Source of the DNA: Paenibacillus baekrokdamisoli
GTDB lineage: Bacteria; Bacillota; Bacilli; Paenibacillales; Paenibacillaceae
Assembly (NCBI RefSeq): GCF_003945345.1
Contig: NZ_AP019308.1
Location: forward strand, 1,302,001-1,366,000
Length of the DNA: 64,000 bases
Direction: 5' to 3'
The notes beneath the pieces are model-generated. The model did not search any database and had not been told where the DNA came from. It was given only the letters and a program-made list of their open reading frames with translations. The stretch's first letter is position 1. Every line of letters starts with the position of its first letter. Both the position numbers and the translations under genes were made by a program. Shown in pieces: positions 23,814 through 32,799 of this stretch.

Positions 23814-23822
23814 TGGTATAAT
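23814..23822 (+). promoter_or_regulatory. Extended -10 promoter of the lipoprotein moron
   Basis: TGGTATAAT (hexamer 23817-23822) is a full extended -10 about 38 bp before the lipoprotein start. The -35 region is weak (TTCCCA, 23794-23799). A private promoter inside the tail operon is typical of a moron gene expressed from the prophage. Confidence 0.6.
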
Positions 23823-23860
23823 GACTAATGTTAAATACGTAAAACATTGGAGGTATTTTG

Positions 23861-24409
23861 TTGTATAAAATATCAGGAATTAGAATGAGGAAATCTATCA
23901 AATTTTCATTTATGTTATGCCTTATTATTACTACATTTATGATTTCCGCATGTAGTGTCGATGTTAACACAACAGCAACGAAAAACGAAAAAGCTAGCGA
24001 AGTAAAGTTGATAGCTGATGCAACAAAATATTACAGAATTACAGGAAAAGAGCTAATTTCATTCTTAGGAAATCCAGAATCAAAAGAGCCGTGGGATTTC
24101 GCCAGCCCTAATGGTAAAAAGTATAAGGCGATCACTTATACGTATGATGGAGGTAACCAGGAGTTTCTTTCCATTGATGGTAAGATTGTTAGGTTTACTT
24201 ATTACGGGAATGGGATGAAATACAAGAATGACAACGATTTATATAAATCGTTCGGGTTTGTACCTAAAGAGGACATGAAAATCGTTATTAAATCCGATAA
24301 CGCATTAAAGGTCCATTCTGTTACTGAAAAAATACCGGAGTTTTGGGCTGTAATATTAGATAATGAAATAGACACTGTAAAAATCACATATGATTTGAGA
24401 TACTTTTAA
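23861..24409 (+). CDS. Lipoprotein moron inserted between chaperone and tape measure genes
   Basis: About 182 residues starting at a TTG seven bases after GGAGG (TTG 23858 is an alternative). A basic n-region and hydrophobic helix end in the lipobox ISAC, so the mature protein should be a membrane-anchored surface lipoprotein. The remainder has a beta-rich repeat-like composition (YKAITYTYDGGNQEFLS) without a recognised family. Prophage 2 has nothing at this site. With its own promoter and terminator it looks like a lysogenic-conversion or superinfection-exclusion gene, by analogy with phage lipoproteins such as Ltp. Confidence 0.7.
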   Translation: MYKISGIRMRKSIKFSFMLCLIITTFMISACSVDVNTTATKNEKASEVKLIADATKYYRITGKELISFLGNPESKEPWDFASPNGKKYKAITYTYDGGNQEFLSIDGKIVRFTYYGNGMKYKNDNDLYKSFGFVPKEDMKIVIKSDNALKVHSVTEKIPEFWAVILDNEIDTVKITYDLRYF

Positions 24410-24433
24410 CGCCCATAACGGGCGTTTTATTTT
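24408..24433 (+). terminator. Terminator of the lipoprotein gene
   Basis: AACGCCC / GGGCGTT hairpin with a five-base loop followed by TTATTTTT, overlapping the lipoprotein stop codon. It also lies inside the phage tail operon, so late transcription must pass through it. Confidence 0.75.
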
Positions 24434-24457
24434 TGCCTGAAACGAGGTGGTAAATAG

Positions 24458-27016
24458 GTGGCCACAGTCAGCGCAAGTCTAAAAATGTTTGATCAATTCA
24501 GCCAGACTTTAGATAGGGCCAATCAGAGACTAGAACAGGTTCTTGGGATCGCTGAACGCGTGAAAAGAGAGTTGCAGGATCGAATATCGATTGAGGTTGA
24601 TATGTCCGGTGCGGTTGCTCATATCGAACAGGTAAGGCAGCAACTCACTACTATGGGGCATTCAGTAGCAATACAGGTAATAATTGATGCGGATGGGATT
24701 ACGCAAGAAATAAACCGTATCCAGCAACAGATCAGAAGCGGTGTAGCCTCGGCGGCAATAGAGGTTACAATCAACTCTACTGCTGCTATCCAAGAGGCTG
24801 CTACTGTCCGTACACAGATCGAACAACAATTAGGGACGATCAGCGCAGAAATCCATTTGCAAGTGCCCAATGCTTCCCAGTTACATTCTCAACTCAGAAC
24901 ACTTCTACAAGGTATTGGAGGTGCAGCTGTTAACATTCAAGTGCACTTAGACACTGCCCATGCATTGGCTGAAGTACGCACGCTGAATAGCCGTATTATT
25001 GCTGAGATTGGAACTATAAGGGCCCAGATCCAAATTCAATTACCAGCATCTTTAACGATGATGTTCACGAATCTTCAACGCTTAGTTTTAAGGCTTTTGG
25101 TGGCTGTTAGACAACTCAGTGCGGTAAGTGGTAATACCCAGCAACTACAGGCCGCTTTACAACGTATAGCCGCTCTGGAAGCACGAATAAATCAGTTGCA
25201 GGAACAACTTAATGGCCGACTTAGGGAAGGCGGAAATGCATCTAGCGGAATGGCGACTGGCCTTAAAGGTATTGTTGCTGCCTACGTATCGATTGCAACC
25301 ATTCATAAGGCGATTGATTTTGTTAACTGGGCTGATGGTATCGCTAGTACAAATGCTCGTCTTGGTATGATGAATGATGGTACACAGACGCAGCTTGAGC
25401 TGCAACAAAAGGTTATGGCTGTAGCAAACGATACTCGTCAGGCCTATCAAGAGACAGCGAAGATGGTCGCTCAACTCGGATCGTCCACACAGGGTGTATT
25501 TAAAAGTAATAGTGATGTCCTCGCTTTCACTTCTAGGTTCAATAAGTTGCTTGCTACAGGAGGGGCTACTGCAGAAGAGAGCAAAAGTTCGATCTTACAA
25601 ATGTCACAAGCACTCTCCAGTGGAGTTCTACAAGGTGACGAACTCCGTTCATTGAGTGAAAACGCCCCTATGCTTATGAAGGTGTTAGCGGACGGACTCG
25701 GCGTATCGCGGGGGTCCTTGAAGAAACTAGGCGCAGATGGAAAACTAACGTCTGATGCTGTTGTGCAGGCCTTCGCCAAACAGGACAAGTATATTAACAC
25801 GATATTTGAAAAGATGCCTGTTACATTCGGTCAGGCAATGACGGCTGCCAAGAATAAAGCAGTTGGTTGGATCTCGATACTAAATGGGGCAAACGGACCT
25901 ATCCAGAAGTTAACCAAATCTATTATGGGCTTGATTAATTGGATGGACACCAAGGAAGGTCAAGGAATGTTTAACGGACTGACAGCAGGAATAAGAATCG
26001 CATCCGATTCTATAGCATGGTTTATTGATTTTCTCACTAAACACATGGACATTGTAAAAAATGTATTGTTTGCCGTCGGTGTTGTGGTTCTTGGACTTGC
26101 AGTTTATTGGCTTATTATGTGGGCCTCAGCGGCATGGCCGGTGTTTGCTGTTATAGGAGCTATCGCTTTACTTATATCATTACTAAATTACTTCGGTGTC
26201 TCTACCCAGACTATAGTCGGCTTCGTTGGAGGTGTGTTTTCTGCCTTTTTCGCTTATCTTTGGAACAGTGTTGCTACTGTTTGGAATCTCATTTTAATGT
26301 TCGCTGAGTTCTTTATTAATGTCTTTATTGATCCGGTTTACGCAGTAAAGAAACTATTTTATGATCTTGCACAACTCTTCATGGGGAATTTGTACAACAT
26401 GTTACGGAGTGCAGAAGATTTTGCTGGGAACTTTATGAAAGTAGTGCTAGAGGGGATAAATGGGGTTGTTAAAGGGCTGAACTGGATGATCGAGGCAATG
26501 AACAATCTTCCAGGAGTAGATATCCCAACAGCTAAACTTTTTGACACGGACAATGTTCATGCAATGAGCGATGGCATCAAGAAAATGATGGATAGCATGG
26601 AGGCTCCGACTTCCGATAAAGGTGTTGTCGATCTGTCCAAATACAAAATGAAACCGAAGAATTTGTCCGATGCCTTTGATGTGGGAAACAAATACGGAAA
26701 AGATCTCTTCACCAAAGCTGTAAATGCTGGAGACTCCATAAAGAAAAAGGGTGATGCCTGGTCAGGCAACATTAATAAGGTGAATGAAGTCGGTAAGATC
26801 GGTGGCAAGGTAGATATATCAAGCGAGGATATTAAGCAAATGCGGGAGCTTGCCGAAATGAAAAACATTCAGAATTTCGTTACGCTTACGCCTCAGATCA
26901 CTTTTGGAGATACGCATGTTCGAAATGAAAGCGACATGGGGACAATTATCTCTAAGATAAAAGATCATTTGGAGGGTGAAATTGTTGCTTCCGCAGAAGG
27001 AGTGTATGGTGGCTGA
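24458..27016 (+). CDS. Tail tape measure protein
   Basis: 852 residues; sets tail length, roughly 125-130 nm if the usual ~1.5 Angstrom per residue applies. The N-terminal ~220 residues form repeating amphipathic units (IEVDMSGAVAHIEQVRQQL, IQVIIDADGITQEINRIQ, IEVTINSTAAIQEA and further copies). The centre carries the tape_meas family pattern (AKMVAQLGSSTQGVF, LSENAPMLMKVLADGLGVSRG). Hydrophobic segments lie near 530-630. A GTG start at 24458 follows GAGGTGG. The C-terminus (NFVTLTPQITFGDTHVRNESD) is shared with the shorter prophage 2 homologue. Confidence 0.92.
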   Translation: MATVSASLKMFDQFSQTLDRANQRLEQVLGIAERVKRELQDRISIEVDMSGAVAHIEQVRQQLTTMGHSVAIQVIIDADGITQEINRIQQQIRSGVASAAIEVTINSTAAIQEAATVRTQIEQQLGTISAEIHLQVPNASQLHSQLRTLLQGIGGAAVNIQVHLDTAHALAEVRTLNSRIIAEIGTIRAQIQIQLPASLTMMFTNLQRLVLRLLVAVRQLSAVSGNTQQLQAALQRIAALEARINQLQEQLNGRLREGGNASSGMATGLKGIVAAYVSIATIHKAIDFVNWADGIASTNARLGMMNDGTQTQLELQQKVMAVANDTRQAYQETAKMVAQLGSSTQGVFKSNSDVLAFTSRFNKLLATGGATAEESKSSILQMSQALSSGVLQGDELRSLSENAPMLMKVLADGLGVSRGSLKKLGADGKLTSDAVVQAFAKQDKYINTIFEKMPVTFGQAMTAAKNKAVGWISILNGANGPIQKLTKSIMGLINWMDTKEGQGMFNGLTAGIRIASDSIAWFIDFLTKHMDIVKNVLFAVGVVVLGLAVYWLIMWASAAWPVFAVIGAIALLISLLNYFGVSTQTIVGFVGGVFSAFFAYLWNSVATVWNLILMFAEFFINVFIDPVYAVKKLFYDLAQLFMGNLYNMLRSAEDFAGNFMKVVLEGINGVVKGLNWMIEAMNNLPGVDIPTAKLFDTDNVHAMSDGIKKMMDSMEAPTSDKGVVDLSKYKMKPKNLSDAFDVGNKYGKDLFTKAVNAGDSIKKKGDAWSGNINKVNEVGKIGGKVDISSEDIKQMRELAEMKNIQNFVTLTPQITFGDTHVRNESDMGTIISKIKDHLEGEIVASAEGVYGG

Positions 27017-27684
27017 TGGATGCATATGAGATTGAATTGAGCTATAACAGCCACGCGGAGTTTTTTTCACTTCCAGTCTTGCCGGAGACAATTAATGTAA
27101 AGGAAGATGGCAATGGAAAGACGTACACGGTGGCTGGCATCGGAGAAATTAATGTAATCAAGGATCCGAGTTTAAAGGAAATTAGCTTTGAATCGATCTT
27201 TCCAGCGCATAACTATCCGTTCATTCAGGAGGGTGTTGCTTTTCGTCCTCCTGGATCGTACGTCCAGCGAATTGAACATTGGAAGGCAACAAAACATCCA
27301 ATCAGGTTTATTTTTATTGGTGGTTTCGAAATCAATATCCCCGTTAGTATCGAGTCCTTTGAATGGTCGGAGATTGCGGGAAGCGGAGGAGATATTGAAT
27401 TTAAACTCTCGCTAAAGGAATATGTCTTTTATGGGGCAAAGAAGATTAAAGTAGTCAAAAAGAAGAGCGGAACGACAACCAAGCAGGATACTCCATCTCG
27501 TCCAAACGAGAAACAGACACCCAAGACGTATACGATGGTAGCAGGAGACACGCTGTCAAAAGTGGCTAAGAAGCTACTGGGAGACGATAGTCGATGGAGA
27601 GAGATTCAAAAGCTCAACGGCCTGAGTGATGCGGATCTTAAGAAGCTACCTATAGGCAAGGTATTAAAGCTGCCCAATAAATAA
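27016..27684 (+). CDS. LysM-containing baseplate/tail protein (XkdP-like)
   Basis: 222 residues. The N-terminal ~150 residues form the XkdP-like tail domain (FSLPVLPETINVKEDGNGKTYTVAGIGEIN). A C-terminal LysM domain (about 172-222: YTMVAGDTLSKVAKKLLGDDSRWREIQKLNG) would bind peptidoglycan or fellow baseplate proteins. It starts on the last base of the tape measure stop region. Homologue at 52521. Confidence 0.9.
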   Translation: MDAYEIELSYNSHAEFFSLPVLPETINVKEDGNGKTYTVAGIGEINVIKDPSLKEISFESIFPAHNYPFIQEGVAFRPPGSYVQRIEHWKATKHPIRFIFIGGFEINIPVSIESFEWSEIAGSGGDIEFKLSLKEYVFYGAKKIKVVKKKSGTTTKQDTPSRPNEKQTPKTYTMVAGDTLSKVAKKLLGDDSRWREIQKLNGLSDADLKKLPIGKVLKLPNK

Positions 27685-27698
27685 GGGAGAGGATAGAC

Positions 27699-28682
27699 TT
27701 GGATAAATACCATACCCTTGAAATGTTTCTCGATAATAAGAATGGTGATGTATGGAACATATCGAATATTGCTTCCGATATTGAATGGCAGACAAGTCGT
27801 ATCGGTAAGGCTGGCAGCTTGAGTTTTACGATTGTGACGGGAGGTCTTTACCAGGATAAGAAATTCACCATTAATAACGGAGACATCGTTAGGGTGCGGA
27901 AGGGTGGCACCAATGTCTTTTATGGCTATGTATTTGAGATCGGCAGCGGGATGGATGAGGGCTTTAAGATAAAAGCCTATGATCAGATACGTTATCTAAT
28001 GGGTAATGATACTTATGTATTTACTGGTAAGACCGCAACGGAGATCGTTAAAAAAATCGCTGACGATACGGGCCTGAAAACAGGGAATTTGGTTGATACG
28101 AAATATAAGATCCCGTCGATGATTGAGGACGGTAAGAAATTACTGGACACAGTTTGTAAGGCGCTCGATATGACGCTGATCAATGGCTATGGAAATTTCT
28201 TCTTGTACGACGATTTCGGATTGTTGGCGTTGATGAATATCAAGAAGACGCTGCCAGACTTTTATATCGGGGATAAGAGTTTATTGTTCGACTATGACTT
28301 TACGCAATCCATCGACAGTGAAACGTATAACCGAGTCAAAATCGTTCAGGATAACAAGAAGAAAGCTAACCGGGATGTGTACGTTGCTCAGGATAGTGTA
28401 AATATCGCGAAGTGGGGTAGGCTGCAGTTGTACCAGTCAGTTGATGAAAAGCTCAATGCCGCCCAAATCAAACAGATGTTGGATACTTTGATCCAATTGA
28501 AGAATAGGCAGTCGGAAAAGTTGAAAATAGATGCAATCGGTGATATTCGGGTTCGAGCTGGTAGTTATGTCCATATCGCCATTAAACGGCTTGGGATAAA
28601 TCAACCGATGCTTGTAGACGAATGCAGCCATAAATTCGATGGAGCAGATCATACCATGTCATTAGAATTGAAGGTGATTTAA
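27699..28682 (+). CDS. Baseplate hub protein (XkdQ-like)
   Basis: 327-residue hub protein related to phage late control gene D / gp27-like proteins. It starts with TTG after GGGAGAGG. Features include MFLDNKNGDVWNISNIASDIEWQTSRIGKAGSL and FYGYVFEIG, an ATEIVKKIADDTGL helix, and a C-terminal VDECSHKFDGADHTMSLEL. It would sit at the tail tip. Paralogue at 53307. Confidence 0.88.
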   Translation: MDKYHTLEMFLDNKNGDVWNISNIASDIEWQTSRIGKAGSLSFTIVTGGLYQDKKFTINNGDIVRVRKGGTNVFYGYVFEIGSGMDEGFKIKAYDQIRYLMGNDTYVFTGKTATEIVKKIADDTGLKTGNLVDTKYKIPSMIEDGKKLLDTVCKALDMTLINGYGNFFLYDDFGLLALMNIKKTLPDFYIGDKSLLFDYDFTQSIDSETYNRVKIVQDNKKKANRDVYVAQDSVNIAKWGRLQLYQSVDEKLNAAQIKQMLDTLIQLKNRQSEKLKIDAIGDIRVRAGSYVHIAIKRLGINQPMLVDECSHKFDGADHTMSLELKVI

Positions 28683-29017
28683 TGTCACTTCTTGGTGTTA
28701 TTAAGAAGGCTGGCCTTGGGGCGGTCGAAGCTGGTCAACCTATTACCGTCCAAACTGGTAGTGTAACAAAAGCAGATCCGCTTGAGGTAACCGTCGATCA
28801 ACGGTTCACACTCACAGCGGATTTTTTGATTGTGCCAGAAAGCCTGATGGAGTATAAGATCGATGTTAAGCACGCGCACAGTTACAGCGAAGGCGTGACC
28901 GGAGATGCGCTCAAGGACAAACTTCTGATTCGGCGCGGCCTTGGACAAGGAGACAAACTAATCTTGCTTCGGGTGCAGGGCGGACAACAATATTTAATTT
29001 TGGATCGGGTGATATGA
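28682..29017 (+). CDS. Baseplate protein, DUF2577/XkdR-like
   Basis: 111 residues of the DUF2577 (XkdR) family, an OB-like baseplate component. Motifs are KADPLEVTVDQRFTLTADFLIVPE and the C-terminal GDKLILLRVQGGQQYLILDRV. It overlaps the hub gene by one base. It carries a ~14-residue insertion (HAHSYSEGVTGDALKDK) that is absent from the 98-residue paralogue at 54281. Confidence 0.85.
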   Translation: MSLLGVIKKAGLGAVEAGQPITVQTGSVTKADPLEVTVDQRFTLTADFLIVPESLMEYKIDVKHAHSYSEGVTGDALKDKLLIRRGLGQGDKLILLRVQGGQQYLILDRVI

Positions 29018-29018
29018 C

Positions 29019-29420
29019 ATGATTCCAACAGGTAGCACCATTGGTACGGATATGCTCGAGGATTCACAAGAGACAAGTCGGACGTATTGGCTGGATTTGA
29101 TCGACAAACGTATAGTCGGCAGTATAGATGGCTTGGAAGCGACAAAGCAGGCCGTGTTTAAAATTTTGCAGTCAGAACGTTTCGAACACTACATCTACAG
29201 TTTCAATTACGGTTCGGAAATGACGGACCTGATGGGGCTGTCATCGTCTGTAATTAAATCAGAGTTGGCTAGGCGTATTCGGGAGGCATTACTGACGGAT
29301 GATCGCATAACCGATGTTACTGACATGAAAATTGAGGTTAGTGGGGACAGTGCGCTTGCCACATTTACGGTCGTGTCTGACTTTGGAAGCTTTACTTCGG
29401 GGGTAACCAACCATGTATGA
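29019..29420 (+). CDS. Baseplate wedge protein, DUF2634/XkdS-like
   Basis: 133 residues of the DUF2634/XkdS family, equivalent to T4 gp25-like wedge proteins. Diagnostic text is IDGLEATKQAVFKILQSERFEHYIYSFNYGSE, followed by DDRITDVTDMKIEVSGD. It overlaps the baseplate J gene by 8 bp. Paralogue at 54574. Confidence 0.88.
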   Translation: MIPTGSTIGTDMLEDSQETSRTYWLDLIDKRIVGSIDGLEATKQAVFKILQSERFEHYIYSFNYGSEMTDLMGLSSSVIKSELARRIREALLTDDRITDVTDMKIEVSGDSALATFTVVSDFGSFTSGVTNHV

Positions 29421-30486
29421 GTCTCAAACGTTTAGTGCGATTCTGCAAAGAATGCTGGACAGTGTGCCAAGTGATGTGGATAAACGAGAGGGAAGTATTA
29501 TTTACGATGCTCTTGCACCGGCTGCTCAAATGCTAGCCGAGACTTACATTGAAATGGCTATTAATAATAATCTCTCTCATGCTCAGACTTCCAGTGGAGC
29601 GGAGCTGCGAAAGCGCGGTGAGGATTTCGGCATCACAGCCAAGCTGGCAACTGCAGCGGTTAGGGAAGGATCATTCAAAGACGCTTCAAATGCTTCATTT
29701 GACGTTCCAATTGGAAGCCGTTTTTCAGCTGGTGAACTCACCTTTGTCGTTTCGGAGAAGATAGCGATTGGTACTTTTAAGCTGGTGTGTGAGACGTCCG
29801 GAGAAGTCGGGAATCTTCCGAGCGGCGCGATGCTCCCGATTGAATATATTTCAGGATTAGCAACAGCCACTCTATTGGGCTTGCTACTTCCCGGTACGAA
29901 CGACGAGACAGATGATGATTACAGGAAACGTTTCTTAGAGCAAGTACGCACGCCGCCTACAAGCGGCAACAGGGCTGCTTATCGAACATGGGCACTTGAG
30001 GTACCGGGAGTGGGCGATGCCTACGTGATCCCGACTTGGAATGGCCCCAACACAGTCAAGGTATTTGTCCTTGGAGTCGATAGACAGCCAGCTACACCAA
30101 GCGTTGTAAAAGCCGTAAAGGACTACATTGATCCAGCTATCGGGCTCGGTGAAGGGATGGGTGAAGGAGTGGCACCTGCTGGTGCTTTGACAACTGTTGT
30201 AGCCGCGCCTGGAGTCCAAGTTAACGTGACAGCTACTGTTGTCTTAAGTGGTTCTCAGACGCTCGCTCAGGTAAAGATGGATTTTGAGAGAGCGTTGACA
30301 TTACATCTAGCAGGCATCGCTTATAGCGAGGATCGGAACGTCAAATACGCTCGTATAGGCACGCTGCTGCTTGATACAACCGGAGTGGCTGATTACGCAG
30401 GGCTTGAGGTAAACGGCGGAACAGGCAATGTGACAGTATCCGAGGGATCGGTAGCCGTCAAAGGGACGGTGATAATCCATGAATGA
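29413..30486 (+). CDS. Baseplate J-like protein (XkdT)
   Basis: 357-residue baseplate wedge subunit of the Baseplate_J family. Recognisable parts are MLDSVPSDVDKREGSIIYDALAPAA, GSRFSAGELTFVV, ETDDDYRKRFLEQVRTPPTSGN and WNGPNTVKVFVLG. It would hold the hub and tail fibres together and control sheath contraction. The ATG overlaps the XkdS-like gene. Homologue at 54965. Confidence 0.92.
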   Translation: MYESQTFSAILQRMLDSVPSDVDKREGSIIYDALAPAAQMLAETYIEMAINNNLSHAQTSSGAELRKRGEDFGITAKLATAAVREGSFKDASNASFDVPIGSRFSAGELTFVVSEKIAIGTFKLVCETSGEVGNLPSGAMLPIEYISGLATATLLGLLLPGTNDETDDDYRKRFLEQVRTPPTSGNRAAYRTWALEVPGVGDAYVIPTWNGPNTVKVFVLGVDRQPATPSVVKAVKDYIDPAIGLGEGMGEGVAPAGALTTVVAAPGVQVNVTATVVLSGSQTLAQVKMDFERALTLHLAGIAYSEDRNVKYARIGTLLLDTTGVADYAGLEVNGGTGNVTVSEGSVAVKGTVIIHE

Positions 30487-31057
30487 TTATCCGGTAACCT
30501 CTGCTGCGGGGCAGGACATGCTTAGTGATCTGCCATCTTATTACGAACCCATATTGGAAATTCGAATCATCGTCCAATCAGAGGGTGCTGAATTTGATAA
30601 GCTGCAGGCCGATCTCGCCGCGCAATTGAATCAGCGGTTTGTCGGAACGGCTACTTGGGATTTAGTGAACTGGGAGGAAGAACTAGGCATCATCCCGTTG
30701 GCTGGTCAGCCAATCGATCAGCGCCGTTCCGTCATCCAATCAAAGATGCGCGGAATCGGCAAGTTTACCGGATCACTGCTCAAGCGTATAGCGGAGGCTT
30801 ACAATAACGGAGAAGTCGATCTTTCATTCGATGCTGGAAAAGGTATGTTCACGGTAACATTTGTGAGTACATTGGGTATTCCACCAAATATGGATGATAT
30901 AAAAAATGCTATTCGGGCAGTCATGCCATCGCATTTGATCGTGAAGTTTGTTTTCAGGTACGCCACATTCGGCATGCTGCAAGGTTATGGAAAATCATTT
31001 GGAAATATTGAAACAGTTGGAATAACATTTGGTGCTATAGAAACATGGGGAGGTTAA
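30479..31057 (+). CDS. Baseplate/tail protein, DUF2313/XkdU-like
   Basis: 192 residues of the DUF2313 (XkdU, gpI-like) family, which link the baseplate to the fibres. It shows SAAGQDMLSDLPSYYEPILEIRII, LVNWEEELGI and the repeated C-terminal motif GYGKSFGNIETVGITFGAIETWGG. It overlaps the J gene by 8 bp. Homologue at 56020. Confidence 0.88.
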   Translation: MNDYPVTSAAGQDMLSDLPSYYEPILEIRIIVQSEGAEFDKLQADLAAQLNQRFVGTATWDLVNWEEELGIIPLAGQPIDQRRSVIQSKMRGIGKFTGSLLKRIAEAYNNGEVDLSFDAGKGMFTVTFVSTLGIPPNMDDIKNAIRAVMPSHLIVKFVFRYATFGMLQGYGKSFGNIETVGITFGAIETWGG

Positions 31058-31061
31058 TCCA

Positions 31062-32786
31062 TTGCAGACATTGCCAAGCGGCATAAAGAAAGTTGAAGCA
31101 TCAGACAATGCGACTGTTGTGAATTTTAACATAAACGCGGATTTACTAGATGAAAAGATTACGAAGCTCGACGGCGTTGCGGCGGGAGCTGGTGGTGCTG
31201 GATCCGCAACGGATTCTGTAATTGGCAATCGCGCAATCGATGATTCAATTGTAGCTGCAGCAGGTGCCGATTCGCCTACGCGCCTATGGTCGAAGTTGGC
31301 CTATATAATCAAAGGGATTACAGGTTCAGCCAACTGGTGGACGCTACCATCCATGACGATCAATGTCATAGTCGCGTCGCTTGGACTCAAAGCCCCACTA
31401 GCTTCACCTACATTTACTGGGACCGCATCTGCTCCGTATTTCAAAGCAACAGGTGATACTACCCGTAATCTAGCCGCGGCTGGTTGGGCCGATTTGTCAG
31501 CTAATAGTGGTGGGCAGGCCTTGCTTGCTAATAATGCTTACACTGACGGGAATAACAGTTGGAAATATTCAAATACTCACGCTTCACTTGGCGCCCGCGG
31601 TATACGTCTATCGGTTAGCGGAGGAATTGAGTGCTTTGACATGGGGGCAGTTGCAACTACAGCGGATGCAGCTTTCACCCCAACATGGGTAAAGATGGCT
31701 ACACTATTATCACCAGCTTTCACTGGCACTCCAACAGCGCCGACGTTTTCCTCTACCATAGCGACCGGGACACCGCCGTTGTCTGTGGAGTCCACGACGA
31801 CGGTACCGAAACTAGGGGCGGACACAGTGGACGGCTGGCACATTTTTTACGACATTACGCAATTAGGATTGACAGCCGGGACGGAAACAATAGAAGACAT
31901 TTGTCTCGCAATGCCGATGATGTCGATGCTCGTTTACACGAAAAAAGCATCGAACACTTCAACCGCCTATCCTATAACCGACGGCATTCTAGTAATCAAA
32001 AAATCCGGCGTGTCAAACGTAGCAGACTTGAAATTCTCGTTCTACAATGGCGGCGGCAACGTTCAGCAATGGAGCGGTTACTATAATTGGAACGGAAGCC
32101 CTCCATTTTCGGGTTGGGTCAAGGAGTACAACGGAAGTACAACCGGCATAGACGTTGACACGGTGGACGGATTCCATATGAATCAAGACGTGAGAACAAC
32201 GGCAAGCCCTACATTTTCGGGCATAACGTTACCGTCCGCGTCGCTTGCGGTGGCGTCTATCGGTAATCACAACCCATTTGTGGGCAGCATGCCGACATTT
32301 AATGTGCCCGTTAATTATCCAACGCTTATGGGTAATGTCGCATGGCAGTTGAGCAAAATTATTGGCGGTACTGATTGGACAACACAACCGGCGGTTTCAT
32401 TAGCGAATAAAGCAAATAACGCGTCGCCTTCATTCACAGGCACGGCCAACTTTGCCGGACAGATCAACTCCACGGTTGCAACAGGTACGGCCCCGCTACA
32501 AGTGGCGTCTACGACAGTGGTGACAAACCTTAACGCCGATATGGTGGATGGGTTTCACGCCGACAAGGTGGCCACGGCAAACACACTTGTTGCGCGAGAT
32601 TCGGCGGGCGGAATAAACGGGGTTGTACTAAACTCATACGCACCGCAGGGTGTAGCCCCGCTTTGGGTCACGTCAACAACCCAAGTCGCCAACCTAAACG
32701 CGGACATGGTTAACGGACACCACGTAACAACATCGTCCACCGCGCCGTCGGGTGGGGTTGACGGGGATATATGGATTCAGTATTAA
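31062..32786 (+). CDS. Tail fibre protein
   Basis: 574-residue fibre starting with TTG after GGGAGG. The first ~30 residues (QTLPSGIKKVEASDNATVVNF) are a baseplate-attachment cap shared with the fibre at 56602. Residues ~110-230 contain a cassette (ASPTFTGTASAPYFKATGDT to SPAFTGTPTAP) that is also nearly identical in the other fibre. The remainder has repeated shaft motifs such as TVDGFHMNQD, NADMVDGFHADK and NADMVNGHHV, typical of trimeric beta-helical fibres. It probably recognises the host surface. Confidence 0.82.
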   Translation: MQTLPSGIKKVEASDNATVVNFNINADLLDEKITKLDGVAAGAGGAGSATDSVIGNRAIDDSIVAAAGADSPTRLWSKLAYIIKGITGSANWWTLPSMTINVIVASLGLKAPLASPTFTGTASAPYFKATGDTTRNLAAAGWADLSANSGGQALLANNAYTDGNNSWKYSNTHASLGARGIRLSVSGGIECFDMGAVATTADAAFTPTWVKMATLLSPAFTGTPTAPTFSSTIATGTPPLSVESTTTVPKLGADTVDGWHIFYDITQLGLTAGTETIEDICLAMPMMSMLVYTKKASNTSTAYPITDGILVIKKSGVSNVADLKFSFYNGGGNVQQWSGYYNWNGSPPFSGWVKEYNGSTTGIDVDTVDGFHMNQDVRTTASPTFSGITLPSASLAVASIGNHNPFVGSMPTFNVPVNYPTLMGNVAWQLSKIIGGTDWTTQPAVSLANKANNASPSFTGTANFAGQINSTVATGTAPLQVASTTVVTNLNADMVDGFHADKVATANTLVARDSAGGINGVVLNSYAPQGVAPLWVTSTTQVANLNADMVNGHHVTTSSTAPSGGVDGDIWIQY

Positions 32787-32799
32787 GGAGGGATGGACG

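Noticed and set aside
24458..25220. Repeated segments in the tape measure N-terminus as a mobile repeat
   Set aside because: Similarity is only at the level of amphipathic protein periodicity, not at DNA level.
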